Shown piece by piece: positions 44,267 to 52,828 of a stretch of 64,000 nucleotides of DNA. The stretch is from assembly GCF_004345565.1 (NCBI RefSeq), contig NZ_SLWA01000001.1:901892-965891 (forward strand), in the 5' to 3' direction. Under the pieces are notes generated by a model. That model was not told the DNA's origin. It made no database searches and saw only the letters and a program-made list of their open reading frames with translations. The DNA comes from Flavobacterium circumlabens. GTDB taxonomy: Bacteria > Bacteroidota > Bacteroidia > Flavobacteriales > Flavobacteriaceae. The first letter of the stretch is position 1; every line of letters begins with the position of its first letter. The position numbers and the translations under genes were made by a program.

Positions 44267-46093
44267 ATGATTGTAAGAAAAATTTCCTTAGTGGTTTCGG
44301 CTTTTTTCTCGATCGCTGCTTTTGCACAAGACGTTGCAAATTCAGATGTTCAGATTAAACCCGAAGTAAAAATTTCGTACCTGGATTCAGTAAAGAATTC
44401 TTTTAAAAAGGACAATATGGCTACGCGTGTAGACAGTCTCTGGATGAATGAATTAGTAAGCTTAGACATCTACGATGATTTAACGAAAGACATTCAAACC
44501 ATCAATTCAGATGTTTCTGTAGATGAAGAACTGCCAACCGAGTTGCTGAAACAGCGTCTCCAGGCGATGAATGAGAAATCACCCTTTGAAATTGAATACA
44601 ATCAAGGCCTTGAGAACATTATAAAGTCGTTTCTTAAGAATCGAAAAAAATCGTTCTCCCGATTAATGTCTTTATCAGAATATTATTTTCCAATTTTTGA
44701 GGACGCCTTTGCAAAACAAAACGTTCCTCTTGAAATTAAATATTTAGCCGTTGTAGAATCTGCTTTAAATCCTAAAGCAGTTTCTAAAATGGGCGCCACC
44801 GGTCTCTGGCAATTTATGTACGGAACCGGAAAACAATACGCTCTTAAAATCGATTCGTACATAGACGAACGAAGTGATCCTCTGAAAGCTACAGCAGCCT
44901 GTTCACAATACATGACCAAAATGTTTAGCATTTTTGGAGACTGGGAACTTGTTTTAGCGTCCTATAATTCAGGTCCGGGAAATGTAACCAAAGCCATTCG
45001 CCGCTCAGGTGGAAAAACAAAATACTGGGACATTCGAAACCATCTTCCAAAAGAAACTCAGGGTTACGTTCCTGCTTTTTTAGCAACAATGTATCTTTTT
45101 GAATACCATAAAGAACACGGAATCAATCCGGAAAGAGCAGTCGTTAAGAATTTCGAAACAGACACCGTTCAGGTTAAATCCCAAATGTCATTCAAACAAA
45201 TTGCTGATTTGTTAGACATGCCACAATCACAAATACAACTTTTAAATCCTTCTTATAAATTAAACGTTGTTCCTTTTTATCAAAGCGAAGCGCACTACTT
45301 GCGTTTACCAAAAGATAAGATCGCTGCTTTTGTTTCCAATGAAGATAAAATTTACGCTTACGTAAAACATCAGTCTGAATATAAAGGGCTTCCTAGGCAG
45401 CTTGCTTTGAAGGTTTCACCTAAGGCAAAAGCGAAACTTGAAAAAAGTGCCGAAGATATTCAGTTTTATAAAGTTCGTAAAGGAGATAACTTAGGTACTA
45501 TCGCAGATAAATATGATGTCTCCATCCTTGATCTGAAGAGATGGAACAATCTGAAAACCAATTCACTTGCTCTTGGTAAAACAATAAAAATTAAGTCTGA
45601 TTTGATTATTAAAAATCCAAAAGAGCTAAAAGCACCATTAATTGATAAAAAAGCTCCTGAAGAAGCGATTGCAGCTGCAGACAATAAAGAAAAAACTGCT
45701 GCACCATCTCAGGAATACAGTGTTGCAGCCGGAGATAATCTGGGCAGCATTGCTAAAAAGTTCGGTATGACTATTGCTGAATTAAAAGAGTTAAATAATC
45801 TTACCTCAAATACTATTGGTTCAGGAAAAACTTTATTAGTGGCTAAAACCAGTTCTGCTGTTGAAGAAACAACCACTGAAACTACTGCCATTGCTTCGAC
45901 TTCAATAGAAGCATTTAAGAAAAAAGGAGTGTCAGCTAAAAACCTGGGCGAAGATTATTACGTTAAAAAAGGAGATTCATTATACAGCATTTCTAAAAAA
46001 TATCCTGGAGTTACGATTTCAGATATCAAAAAATGGAATGGAATTAAAGATGATGATTTAAAACCGGGAATGAAACTTAAAATAAACGGATAA
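44267..46093 (+). CDS. MltD-like lytic murein transglycosylase with three LysM domains
   Basis: 608 residues from ATG at 44267 (MIVRKISLVVSAFFSIAAFA, signal, cleavage before QDV); an in-frame TTG at 44237 is less likely. The SLT domain spans about residues 140-270, with the catalytic Glu in VVESALNPKAVSKMGATG (about 160-175) and the motifs LWQFM and LASYNSGPGNV. It would cleave the glycan strand of peptidoglycan, leaving anhydromuramic ends. Three LysM repeats follow at about 399-443, 482-526 and 563-607 (YKVRKGDNLGTIADKY, YSVAAGDNLGSIAKKF, YYVKKGDSLYSISKKY) and bind peptidoglycan. A fourth, diverged LysM-like part may lie near 305-350. It lies 109 bases after pgk and 48 before the next lipoprotein gene. 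Confidence 0.92.
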   Translation: MIVRKISLVVSAFFSIAAFAQDVANSDVQIKPEVKISYLDSVKNSFKKDNMATRVDSLWMNELVSLDIYDDLTKDIQTINSDVSVDEELPTELLKQRLQAMNEKSPFEIEYNQGLENIIKSFLKNRKKSFSRLMSLSEYYFPIFEDAFAKQNVPLEIKYLAVVESALNPKAVSKMGATGLWQFMYGTGKQYALKIDSYIDERSDPLKATAACSQYMTKMFSIFGDWELVLASYNSGPGNVTKAIRRSGGKTKYWDIRNHLPKETQGYVPAFLATMYLFEYHKEHGINPERAVVKNFETDTVQVKSQMSFKQIADLLDMPQSQIQLLNPSYKLNVVPFYQSEAHYLRLPKDKIAAFVSNEDKIYAYVKHQSEYKGLPRQLALKVSPKAKAKLEKSAEDIQFYKVRKGDNLGTIADKYDVSILDLKRWNNLKTNSLALGKTIKIKSDLIIKNPKELKAPLIDKKAPEEAIAAADNKEKTAAPSQEYSVAAGDNLGSIAKKFGMTIAELKELNNLTSNTIGSGKTLLVAKTSSAVEETTTETTAIASTSIEAFKKKGVSAKNLGEDYYVKKGDSLYSISKKYPGVTISDIKKWNGIKDDDLKPGMKLKING

Positions 46094-46141
46094 TAAAAAA
46101 AATCTTAACTAAATTTGGGTTTTATTTCATAAATTAAAAAA

Positions 46142-47113
46142 ATGAATAAAACCCATTTTTTATGCCTTCTACTTTCCTGCTTATTTGTTTCTTGTTTTAA
46201 AAACGAAAAGCAGGCTCAGCCCGTATCCGGTAAAACAAACACCATTTCGGTTATCATAGACGATCAGTTGTGGTATGGAGAAGTAGGTGACAGTATTCGA
46301 AATAAATTTGCCTCTCCGGTTCTCGGACTTACGCAGGAAGAACCGTTGTTTACCATAAACCAGTATCCGGCCAAACTTCTGGAAGGTTTTGTGACCGATA
46401 GTCGCAGCATCATTGTGGTCAAGAAGGCAACAGTGGACAAATTTGAAATCAAACACAATTCTAAATCACTGCCTCACAACACTTTTCGGATTTATGCCAA
46501 ATCGGTTGATGATATTATCTGCAGTATCGAATTTAATTCCGCTCAGATCATTAAGGTGATTCGCGATACTGAAATTCAGAAAATCCAGCAGGACAACAGT
46601 AAATCACTGCTGAACCCTGCAGTTATTAAAAACAAATTCCATATCAATTTACAGATTCCGTCGGGTTATGAATATATGCTTCATAAAAAGAACTTTATCT
46701 GGCTCAAAAAGGAAATTATAAGTGGCAATACAAGCTTACTGATTTATCAGATGCCACTGCAAAAACTGAAACAAGGACCAAATGTAGTTGAAAGCATCGT
46801 TCGCATGAGGGATTCCGTGGGTCGCTATATAAAAGGCCGCGAACCCAATACACAAATGATTACCGGCGAAGCCTATGCTCCTTATTTTTCAATCACAGAA
46901 CTGGACGGAAAAAAAACCTTCGAGACCAAAGGAACGTGGGAATTAAGAAATGATTTTATGACAGGCCCGTTTATTAATTATGCCATTATTGATGAAGCAT
47001 ACAACCGAATTTTGGTTATTGAAGGATTCTGTTATTCGCCATCTTATCAGGAGAGGGATTTGATGTTAGAGCTTGAAGCCATAATCAAATCGGTTAAAGT
47101 GGAGAAAAGATAG
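46142..47113 (+). CDS. DUF4837-family lipoprotein
   Basis: 323 residues with a lipoprotein signal (LCLLLSCLFVSCFKN; lipidated Cys about residue 18). The sequence from NTISVIIDDQLWYGEVGDSI onward is that of DUF4837, a Bacteroidota family of unknown function, recognised from memory. No enzymatic motif is visible. It lies 48 bases after the transglycosylase gene on the same strand and may be cotranscribed, which hints at a cell-envelope role. Downstream is a degraded copy of the AAATCCCG...-type hairpin (around 47177-47210). Confidence 0.8.
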   Translation: MNKTHFLCLLLSCLFVSCFKNEKQAQPVSGKTNTISVIIDDQLWYGEVGDSIRNKFASPVLGLTQEEPLFTINQYPAKLLEGFVTDSRSIIVVKKATVDKFEIKHNSKSLPHNTFRIYAKSVDDIICSIEFNSAQIIKVIRDTEIQKIQQDNSKSLLNPAVIKNKFHINLQIPSGYEYMLHKKNFIWLKKEIISGNTSLLIYQMPLQKLKQGPNVVESIVRMRDSVGRYIKGREPNTQMITGEAYAPYFSITELDGKKTFETKGTWELRNDFMTGPFINYAIIDEAYNRILVIEGFCYSPSYQERDLMLELEAIIKSVKVEKR

Positions 47114-47338
47114 GATTACCATATAAAAGCATGGAAATTGTCATGAAGAAAAAATAAGATAATTTTTAAGATCTGATAAAAATCCCGGTTGCAACTTGAG
47201 ATCGATATTTTTTCTAAATTTCTTACTTTTTTTAATATTTGTAGCTTTTTTACTATTTTTGTATTTCAAAAAGAAAACCTTATGGTGTAATGCAGATAAA
47301 GAAAATACATAAAATAATATATTAAATGTTCAATCGAG

Positions 47339-47767
47339 ATGGCAAAATTTGTAATTCATAAAAAAGGGTTTTTTTACACTGATGAAGCTTTTGAATCAGC
47401 AGAAGGGAAAATAGGAAGTATAGTAGGTTCTTTTAATAATTTGGAAGAAGCAAAAAATGAAAAAGTAAAACAGGATCTTCTTTCAATTCAAAATTTTGGA
47501 GGAATGAACGTGGTAGATTTCTTTTTTTATAAGGACAATTATGATGAAGTGTATCAACAGTTTGAAGATTTTTTTAGTTCAGAATTCGATATAAAGATCG
47601 AAGACAAGTATTATTTTGATTTTCCTGATGTTATTTCAGCCGAACAAGCCAAAAAGATTCACGAAATTTTAAATATAACATTTCATGATATCGTAGAATA
47701 TGAAAATGATGTCATATTGAATCCGGATGATTTTAATTTGGAAGAATCAGATTTAGGAGAATTTTAA
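47339..47767 (+). CDS. Acidic protein of unknown function, first of a two-gene unit
   Basis: I do not recognise this 142-residue protein. It has no signal peptide or membrane segment and is strongly acidic, with many Asp/Glu in the C-terminal half (DYVEYEND-like stretches, tail EESDLGEF). It has the look of a small soluble cytoplasmic protein, of the kind used as immunity or antitoxin partners, but no motif supports that role. It ends two bases before the next gene starts (47770), so the two are almost certainly one transcript. A -7-like element TATTTTTG at 47254-47261 lies upstream without a good -33. Confidence 0.7.
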   Translation: MAKFVIHKKGFFYTDEAFESAEGKIGSIVGSFNNLEEAKNEKVKQDLLSIQNFGGMNVVDFFFYKDNYDEVYQQFEDFFSSEFDIKIEDKYYFDFPDVISAEQAKKIHEILNITFHDIVEYENDVILNPDDFNLEESDLGEF

Positions 47768-47769
47768 AG

Positions 47770-48375
47770 ATGAATTCAGTTATACATTCTCAAATATCAG
47801 TTCGGAAACGCGGTGGTGTGATCGAAGATTATCTTAAAATCCATGACTTAATGGATAACACTAAAGAACTGTGCAGTGATAACAGACATAGAATTCTGCA
47901 CACTATGTGGGGAATTAAAAGAGTAATTATCCCCATTTTTGGCCATCCAATAATCAACAGTGATAATAAGGTGGTAAATGTAAAAGACCTTTGCGAGCAA
48001 GATCATATTTTACCTGATTATCTCAATAGGTTTATTCCAACATTGTCAGACTTTGTAAGTTGTATCGACAATTCGGGAGCATCTCAATATAATTTTAAGG
48101 AATTTGCTGAAAACTATCAAAATGATAAAGAGCTTATGGAATTACTTTTGTCACCACTGGCTGTCACTGGTTTAGAAAAATCGCTTTTGATAACTCATAA
48201 CTCTTGGTTTATTAATGAGATCGTTCCGAAAGTTTTAAATCGAGAAATTGAAATCAAAGATTTTACAATTACGCCAGCTGATTTATTCAACAATATGCAA
48301 TTTAAGCTCTGGATGGATAATGGAAGTGTATATCCTGAAAGTTGTAAATTTACTTTAGGAAGAGTGGTAGGATAA
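47770..48375 (+). CDS. Protein of unknown function (DUF6915-like), second of a two-gene unit
   Basis: 201 residues, no signal peptide or membrane segment. The first half (EDYLKIHDLMDNTKELCSDN, then RHRILHTMWGIKRVIIPIFG and CEQDHILPDY) has the pattern H-x(n)-D-x-x-K...RHR-x-L-H-x(n)-E-x-x-FG...E-Q-H. From memory this resembles a small family of phage and bacterial proteins called DUF6915, of unknown function; not checked. The conserved His/Arg/Asp could be metal- or nucleotide-binding. The second half has no motif I know. A perfect hairpin terminator follows at 48398. Confidence 0.68.
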   Translation: MNSVIHSQISVRKRGGVIEDYLKIHDLMDNTKELCSDNRHRILHTMWGIKRVIIPIFGHPIINSDNKVVNVKDLCEQDHILPDYLNRFIPTLSDFVSCIDNSGASQYNFKEFAENYQNDKELMELLLSPLAVTGLEKSLLITHNSWFINEIVPKVLNREIEIKDFTITPADLFNNMQFKLWMDNGSVYPESCKFTLGRVVG

Positions 48376-48397
48376 AATTTTTTTTAAGCTTCATAAT

Positions 48398-48428
48398 AAA
48401 TCCCGATTACAACTCGTAATCGGGATTT
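48398..48428 (+). terminator. Terminator after the two-gene unknown unit
   Basis: AAATCCCGATTAC (48398-48410) pairs perfectly with GTAATCGGGATTT (48416-48428) around a five-base loop, followed by CTATTTG. It starts 23 bases after the stop codon. Confidence 0.8.
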
Positions 48429-48511
48429 CTATTTGATAATATTTAGTGTAATTTTGCTTTAAGTAAATTAAGACAACAAACAATAAACCCAAAACAACAA
48501 ACAAAACTTAA

Positions 48512-48958
48512 ATGGAATTAAAATGGAAAATAAAGCCTTTTGAGGCCTTAACCGTACATGAGTTATATGATTTGCTCAAACTAAGAAGTGAGATCTTTGT
48601 AGTAGAGCAAAATTGCGTTTATCTGGATCTTGATGGCAAAGACAAACTTGCTTTGCACCTGATCGGTGAATACGACGGGAAGATTGTTGCGTATTCGCGT
48701 TTGTTTGATGCTGGAATCAGTTTCGATCATGCTTCCATCGGGAGAGTGGTAGTAGATGCTAATTATCGCGATAAAAAGTGGGGACACGATCTGATGCGGG
48801 AAGCTATCGCCGGGATAAAATCTAATTTTGGTAAAGACAAAATCACGATTGGTGCCCAGTTATATTTGAAGAAATTCTACGAAAGCCACGGTTTTGTCCA
48901 GACCAGTGAAATGTACCTGGAAGATGATATTCCGCATATTGAGATGCAGCGCGGTTAA
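48512..48958 (+). CDS. ElaA-like GNAT N-acetyltransferase
   Basis: A 148-residue single-domain GNAT protein. The start ELKWKIKPFEALTVHELYDL followed by LRSEIFVVEQNCVY (about residues 24-37) is the signature of the ElaA group, and IGRVVVDANYRDKKWGHDLM (about 73-92) carries the acetyl-CoA-binding loop, with W in place of the usual second G. YLKKFYESHGF is the C-terminal helix. The substrate is unknown. The gene is convergent with the OmpA-family gene, their stop codons only one base apart (48958/48960), so antisense overlap of the 3' ends is likely. Confidence 0.85.
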   Translation: MELKWKIKPFEALTVHELYDLLKLRSEIFVVEQNCVYLDLDGKDKLALHLIGEYDGKIVAYSRLFDAGISFDHASIGRVVVDANYRDKKWGHDLMREAIAGIKSNFGKDKITIGAQLYLKKFYESHGFVQTSEMYLEDDIPHIEMQRG

Positions 48959-48959
48959 T

Positions 48960-49763
48960 TTAAATTTGGGTGATAAAAAACTCGACACGTCTGTCTAACT
49001 TATCGCCTTGTCCCAGTGGGTATTTATTGCCGCAACCCTGAAAAGTCATTCTGCTTTTGGATATTTTTCTATCCATTAAATACATAAAAACGGCTTTGGC
49101 GCGATTCCACGAAAGTCTTCTTTCGTTGGTCGCTTTGTCAATTGCATCACTGTAAATTTCAGGGGTGCAGCACACATGGCCGCGGATTTCAAACTCCAGC
49201 GTATTTTTATCCTGAAGGATTTTGGCAATTTTGTCTAATTCTTTTTTGGAATTATGAGTGAGTTTGGAACTTCCAATGTCAAATAAAATATTGTCCAGAT
49301 AAATTTTATCGCCGACTTTTAGTTTGTTTTTAAAGGAGTTGTGGATTCCTTTCCCAAAACTGTTCCGCTTGACTACGATTAAGTCTACCCGCCGGTTTTG
49401 GGAGCGGGTTTCGTGCAGGTTTTCTATGGTATCGGGTTTTATAATTACACGGCCTTTTCCTTCCAGAATGACTATTTTGCTCTGGTTAAAACCATGCAAC
49501 AGCAATAATTCCTGAATAGTATTCACGCGGTTTTTCGACAGCCTGAAATTGTATTCGTCAGTGCCGCGATCATCACAATAGCCGTAAATTTGTATGGATT
49601 CTACTTTTGAGGTATCAATTTTTTTTATAAAGTTGCTTATAATATTTGCTTGCTCGTCCCTAAGACTGAACTTGTCGAAATCAAAATAAATCGTTTCAAC
49701 GGGTTTCTGTTGTGCTGACAAGTTGATAATAAAGAAAAGAAACAGAACTTTATAAATTTTCAT
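48960..49763 (-). CDS. Protein with two tandem OmpA-like domains
   Basis: 267 residues with a signal peptide (VLFLFFIINLSA, cleavage before QQK) and no barrel. Two OmpA-C-like peptidoglycan-binding domains fill the protein: residues about 20-130 (TIYFDFDKFSLRDEQANI, GYCDDRGTDEYNFRLSKNR) and about 150-267 (IYLDNILFDIGSSKL, RGHVCCTPEIYS, RRLSWNRAKAV, RVEFFITQI). The domains carry the D and R positions used to bind diaminopimelate (D-x-R-G-T and R-R-x-D/E). The second domain has a Cys pair and an insertion around residues 200-215. It would lie in the periplasm bound to peptidoglycan. It is the last gene of an operon with the S41 protease, two bases apart. Confidence 0.88.
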   Translation of the reverse strand: MKIYKVLFLFFIINLSAQQKPVETIYFDFDKFSLRDEQANIISNFIKKIDTSKVESIQIYGYCDDRGTDEYNFRLSKNRVNTIQELLLLHGFNQSKIVILEGKGRVIIKPDTIENLHETRSQNRRVDLIVVKRNSFGKGIHNSFKNKLKVGDKIYLDNILFDIGSSKLTHNSKKELDKIAKILQDKNTLEFEIRGHVCCTPEIYSDAIDKATNERRLSWNRAKAVFMYLMDRKISKSRMTFQGCGNKYPLGQGDKLDRRVEFFITQI

Positions 49764-49765
49764 TT

Positions 49766-51403
49766 TTACATTTTTAAAATCGTTTTATACTCAGCCTGAT
49801 TATTCAAAACGGTTACCGCTTTTTTAATTTCTGAATTGTTTTTAATATAAAATTGATACAAACCTTCCTGATATTGGTACCTTTTGATAAGTTCCTCCTG
49901 AATCAGGTTTTTAATTTCCTTTTGGTTTTTATCCAGTAATGTAGTTTCACTTTTTTCAAGGGCGTTTAGTAATTGCTGGTATTCCGGTGCGATCGTTTCG
50001 TCTATTTTTTCACTTTTGGCAGCAGCAAGCGTATTTTTCAGTGCTACTTCAGTTTCAGTATCAAAACTGATTTTGTTGGTTTTCAGATATTGTTTAAAAG
50101 CGGTATAATCTGCCTCGGTAAGTACAGGGATTTTATCTCCCAAATTCGGGTTTTTGTAATAGTAAGAGGAGGCATAATCAAAAATCCCGTCGTTTTTTAA
50201 CAATGCATTCGTGATCGGACTCATTTTGGTTTCTTCCAGTTCAATGTCCGGTAAAACACCGCCGCCATCATAAACGGTTCTTCCTTTTCTGGTTTTAAAA
50301 GCATTGAAGTTTTTAGCATCTGTTTTTTGAGCTACACCATTTTTATCTTTGTGCGCATAATCCAAAGCCTGAATACAACGCCCTGATGGTGTATAATAAC
50401 GGGAAATGGTCACTTTTAACTGCGTTCCGTAAGTAAGATCGACAGAACGTTGTACCAGACCTTTTCCAAAACTGCGGCTTCCGAGAATGACAGCACGATC
50501 TAAATCCTGTAAAGCTCCTGAAACAATTTCGGATGCAGAAGCACTTCTTCCGTTGACCAATATCGCTAAAGGAATCTCAGTATCAATAGGTTCGTTTTGG
50601 GTTTTGTAGGTGTTGTTGTGTTTTTCAATCCTTGATTTTGTTGTCACGATAACTTCGTTTTTGGGAACAAACAAATTACAAATATCAATGGCTTCGTTTA
50701 GCAAACCTCCCGGATTTCCTCGTAAATCAAGAACAATCTGTTTGGCACCGTCTGCTTTTAGTTTCTCCAGGGCGCTTTTTACTTCCGCGGAAGCTTTTCT
50801 GCTAAAATGCGCCAAAACGATATAACCGGTTTTGTCATCTATTTTTCCAAAGAAAGGAACAGACTTAATATCCACCTCGTCCAAAACAAGTTCAGTAGTG
50901 TAAGGTTTTCCCTGACGCAGGTATTTGATCGTGATTTTAGTATTTTTTGTTCCCTTTAATAATTGCGAGGCATCATCTTTAAAATCGGCAATCAAAACAT
51001 CTCCAATCTGGATAATTTCGTCACCCGCTTTCAGTCCGGCTTTATCAGCAGGATAATTTTTATACGGTTCACGAACAATCAAACGGTCTTTTTTTCGGGC
51101 AATCATGGCACCGATTCCGGTATATTCTCCCGTATTATTGATTTTGAAGTTTACGACATCCTGTTCGTTAAAGTAAACCGTGTACGGATCTAAACTTCCC
51201 AACATACTTTTTATGGCCTTATCCATCAAATCCCCGGGATTCGTTTCGTCTACATAATTGGTATTTACGGCTTTGAATAAAGTGGTGAAAATTTCAATCT
51301 GCTTGGCTATTTCAAAAAAGTCGTCTTTGAAACTGGTTCCGATAAATAAAAATCCGGCCGCAACAGCAGGAATGATGAATTTCTTTTTGAAATAAGGATA
51401 CAT
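49766..51403 (-). CDS. S41-family C-terminal processing protease (Prc/CtpA-type)
   Basis: 545 residues. An N-terminal hydrophobic segment (FIIPAVAAGFLFIGTS) serves as signal or membrane anchor. A PDZ domain covers about residues 90-180 (IVREPYKNYPADKAGLKAGD). The peptidase core has NVNGRSASASEIVSGAL-like sequence (about residues 280-295) with the catalytic Ser in SASASE, and the Lys in RSFGKGLVQ about 25 residues on. The last 150 residues are helical. Such enzymes cut proteins near their C-termini in the periplasm and regulate peptidoglycan hydrolases or secreted proteins. It is the middle gene of an operon (3 bases after the DUF4349 gene, 2 before the OmpA-like gene). Confidence 0.93.
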   Translation of the reverse strand: MYPYFKKKFIIPAVAAGFLFIGTSFKDDFFEIAKQIEIFTTLFKAVNTNYVDETNPGDLMDKAIKSMLGSLDPYTVYFNEQDVVNFKINNTGEYTGIGAMIARKKDRLIVREPYKNYPADKAGLKAGDEIIQIGDVLIADFKDDASQLLKGTKNTKITIKYLRQGKPYTTELVLDEVDIKSVPFFGKIDDKTGYIVLAHFSRKASAEVKSALEKLKADGAKQIVLDLRGNPGGLLNEAIDICNLFVPKNEVIVTTKSRIEKHNNTYKTQNEPIDTEIPLAILVNGRSASASEIVSGALQDLDRAVILGSRSFGKGLVQRSVDLTYGTQLKVTISRYYTPSGRCIQALDYAHKDKNGVAQKTDAKNFNAFKTRKGRTVYDGGGVLPDIELEETKMSPITNALLKNDGIFDYASSYYYKNPNLGDKIPVLTEADYTAFKQYLKTNKISFDTETEVALKNTLAAAKSEKIDETIAPEYQQLLNALEKSETTLLDKNQKEIKNLIQEELIKRYQYQEGLYQFYIKNNSEIKKAVTVLNNQAEYKTILKM

Positions 51404-51406
51404 GGG

Positions 51407-52216
51407 TTATATTTTTTTTCTTTTAAATCTTCTTCTAATGTAAAAGGCAATTACGCCGAATAGTATAAGGAACGGCCAGACACTAATAATCCAGATGAAT
51501 AAACCGGACAATTCAAAAAATCCGGATTGTATGGCGGTCAGTATTTTGGAACCGTAGGAAATTTTAATGCTTTGCTTTTCCGCAATAGGTTTGTAAAATT
51601 CGATGGAAATCCTGCTTTCAGAAACGCGGCTTTCCAGGTATTTCAATTGACCTTGTTTGGATTCAATTTCTTCACGAATCGCAGAAATCTGCTTTTCGAT
51701 TTCTAGTATTTCACTTATTTTGGTTGCTTTTTTTAAAATTTCAATGTAACGTTCTTCGAGCTTCTGTTTTGTTTTTAATCTCGAATCCAGATCAATATAT
51801 TGTTCCGTAACATCTTCAGTTGAAATGTCTTTCTGGTCGAAATAAGAAACGCCTTTTGAAATCGATTGTAAAAAAACATCAAAATTCTGACTTGGAACGC
51901 GAACGGTTATATTTCTAAAAAGCGAATTGTCATTTTTTCCTTCAGAGTCAGACTGTATAGTCGCATGGCTTTCTTTAACAGCAGTTTGAATTTTGTGGAA
52001 GGTCTCTTCAATATCATTCGTTTCAAATCTCAGGCTGGCATATTTAATTATTTTTTGTGGAATTGCTTTTTCATCATCCGCTGCTCCAGGTGGAGGTGGC
52101 GCCGACATTGTTATCGCTGCAACTTCACTTTTATAAACAGCGCTCTCACTTTCTGCCTGTTTATTGCAGCCTGAAAAAAGCAATGCAAAAAGGAATAAAT
52201 ATAAAATATGTCGCAT
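51407..52216 (-). CDS. DUF4349 lipoprotein
   Basis: 269 residues. It begins with a lipoprotein signal (LYLFLFALLFSGCNKQ; Cys near residue 17) and ends with a membrane helix (about 240-262, WIISVWPFLILFGVIAFYI) followed by a positive tail. In between lie a beta region (IIKYASLRFETNDIEETFHK) and a predicted coiled coil (about 150-205, KTKQKLEERYIEILKKATK), the usual DUF4349 layout. Function is unknown. First gene of the operon with the S41 protease and OmpA-like protein. The shared membrane, protease and peptidoglycan theme suggests an envelope role. rnpA lies 80 bases upstream on the same strand. Confidence 0.85.
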   Translation of the reverse strand: MRHILYLFLFALLFSGCNKQAESESAVYKSEVAAITMSAPPPPGAADDEKAIPQKIIKYASLRFETNDIEETFHKIQTAVKESHATIQSDSEGKNDNSLFRNITVRVPSQNFDVFLQSISKGVSYFDQKDISTEDVTEQYIDLDSRLKTKQKLEERYIEILKKATKISEILEIEKQISAIREEIESKQGQLKYLESRVSESRISIEFYKPIAEKQSIKISYGSKILTAIQSGFFELSGLFIWIISVWPFLILFGVIAFYIRRRFKRKKI

Positions 52217-52296
52217 AAAATTTCAATTTAGAGCTAAAACTACAATTTTTTTATAATTTTTTATCTAATCTGATAAATAAAGTTGTATTTTATAGC

Positions 52297-52701
52297 TTAT
52301 AATTCAGTTTTATGCTCAGAATCGGTCGTTTTGTTTACCTGTAGGAGAAATTTCTCAAACAACTGAATGGTTTTGCTGTTGATTTCATCGTAAGACAACC
52401 GGTCTTTACTTTGATAAAAAAGCATAAAAGAATAAGGACCTTCAAGAGTATCCCAAAGCAAATGTTTATTGAGACGATACGTTTCTCTTAAGACCCGTTT
52501 GAAGTAATTGCGATCAACTGCTTTTTTGAAGTATTTTTTTGAAACCGAAACCCCGACCTTAATTTTTTCCTCAGATCCCGCTTCTCCGGCATGGTAAACC
52601 AAACGCAGCGGATACTTAGAAACTGATTTCCCCTCGGAAAAGAGTAGACCAATTGTTGTTTTGCTTTTAAGGCGTTCGTTTTTTGGGTAGGTAAAGTTCA
52701 T
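52297..52701 (-). CDS. rnpA: Ribonuclease P protein component
   Basis: 134 residues from ATG at 52701 (MNFTYPKNERLKSKT). An in-frame Met 14 codons earlier (52743) gives an N-terminus unlike the family. RnpA binds the catalytic RNA and helps remove 5' leaders from pre-tRNAs. The family marks are NERLKSKTTIGLLFSEGKS near the N-terminus and KYFKKAVDRNYFKRVLRE (about residues 58-75), the RNR-type signature with Y at one position (RNYFKR). rpmH is not next to it here. A -7-type element (CAAAGGTA on the plus strand, 52733-52740) lies upstream, facing the gene. Confidence 0.93.
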   Translation of the reverse strand: MNFTYPKNERLKSKTTIGLLFSEGKSVSKYPLRLVYHAGEAGSEEKIKVGVSVSKKYFKKAVDRNYFKRVLRETYRLNKHLLWDTLEGPYSFMLFYQSKDRLSYDEINSKTIQLFEKFLLQVNKTTDSEHKTEL

Positions 52702-52828
52702 TAATTCAGAAAAAAGTTGCAATTTTAAAGGACAAAGGTACAATTAAACCATAAAAACGGTTATTGTTTTTAATTTTAATACCGCTAAAAAATATATTTA
52801 TTACTTTTGGCCTTTAATTTTTTTAAGC

